Shown here: positions 63,982-64,000 of the stretch, piece after piece | Position numbering within the stretch: position 1 is the first letter of the stretch | How the letters are laid out: each line of letters opens with the position of its first letter | Assembly (NCBI GenBank): GCA_048013815.1 | Contig: CM106585.1 | Location: 16,430,001 to 16,494,000, forward strand | DNA length: 64,000 bases | From: Setoptus koraiensis | Lineage: Eukaryota > Arthropoda | Direction of reading: 5' to 3' | The notes under the pieces: generated by a model | Told to the model about the DNA's origin: nothing | Database searches by the model: none | Seen by the model: the letters and a program-made list of their open reading frames with translations, nothing else | Position numbers and translations under genes: made by a program

Positions 63982-64000
63982 CCCGGCTGAATGTGCCCTG

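Larger units (their letters stand above)
42850..64000. other. 21 kb GC-rich region without genes
   Basis: From the start of the third F-box copy to the window end I find no coding sequence that I can support. Open frames are common only because G+C is high. They have Arg/Ala/Pro/Cys-heavy composition, overlap in several frames, lack domains and show no splice pattern. CpG is not depleted. The sequence is a mosaic of recurring short words (GGGCCC, GGCCGGCC, CCAATTG, GCGATAAT), microsatellites, short minisatellites and palindromes. No tRNA, rRNA or known microRNA was recognised, and no transposon ends were seen. Likely readings are a long regulatory domain, a giant intron, or the flank of a developmental gene beyond 64000. 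Confidence 0.6.

Noticed and set aside
42850-64000. Contaminant or misjoined sequence from a GC-rich organism
   Set aside because: Base composition changes gradually through the third F-box copy, and the block lacks the dense long genes of bacterial DNA. Reads across the junction would settle it.

Overview
This window is animal nuclear DNA, most likely from an arthropod with a compact genome; a mite is my best guess from gene size, short GT-AG introns (about 70-310 bp), polyN/polyQ tracts and the peptide content, but the species is inferred, not proven. There is no bacterial, organellar or viral signature.

Region 1 (1-43 kb) is AT-rich and gene-dense. In order: the possible tail of an unidentified minus-strand gene (1-433); a three-exon precursor of a calcitonin-type amidated neuropeptide (987-3346, +); a small mucin-like membrane protein (4094-4510, -); a bHLH factor of the PTF1A/Fer1 family (6483-8363, -) with long non-coding flanks; two alpha-tubulin genes facing away from each other as the arms of a large inverted repeat (9170-13345); a 1,733-residue EGF-repeat membrane protein (13589-19305, -); an RS-domain cyclophilin (20617-22131, -) head to head with an exosome subunit of the RRP43/EXOSC8 type (22511-23551, +); a gene that joins three C2H2 fingers, an ELM2-SANT module and a last C2H2 finger, the layout of the TRERF1/ZNF541 deacetylase scaffolds (23857-27475, -); and an eIF4H-like RNA-binding protein (29304-30666, +).

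Region 2 (31.9-42.85 kb) is a young tandem duplication. A unit of about 4.35 kb carrying a parvin gene (+) and an F-box gene (-) occurs twice, and a third, older F-box copy follows without parvin. Only the first F-box copy is intact: the second has a one-base frameshift and the third one in-frame stop. The F-box protein ends in what reads as a degenerate first RecA lobe of a UPF1-like superfamily 1 helicase, with the ATP-binding lysine and catalytic aspartate lost. I regard this F-box plus pseudo-helicase family as the best candidate for something undescribed. Its copies differ in sharp patches while the adjoining parvin copies, introns included, are almost identical.

Region 3 (42.85-64 kb) is about 21 kb with no convincing coding sequence. 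It is GC- and CpG-rich, full of microsatellites, short GC-rich minisatellites and perfect palindromes. Exact POU octamers (ATGCAAAT) occur twelve times after 49.9 kb, against about two in the first 43 kb, and several palindromes are built from TGTCA/TGACA or TAATCC. The simplest reading is a long cis-regulatory domain of a developmental gene outside the window, but this is inference. The GC shift already begins in the 5' half of the third F-box copy, which argues that the junction is genomic and not a contaminant join.
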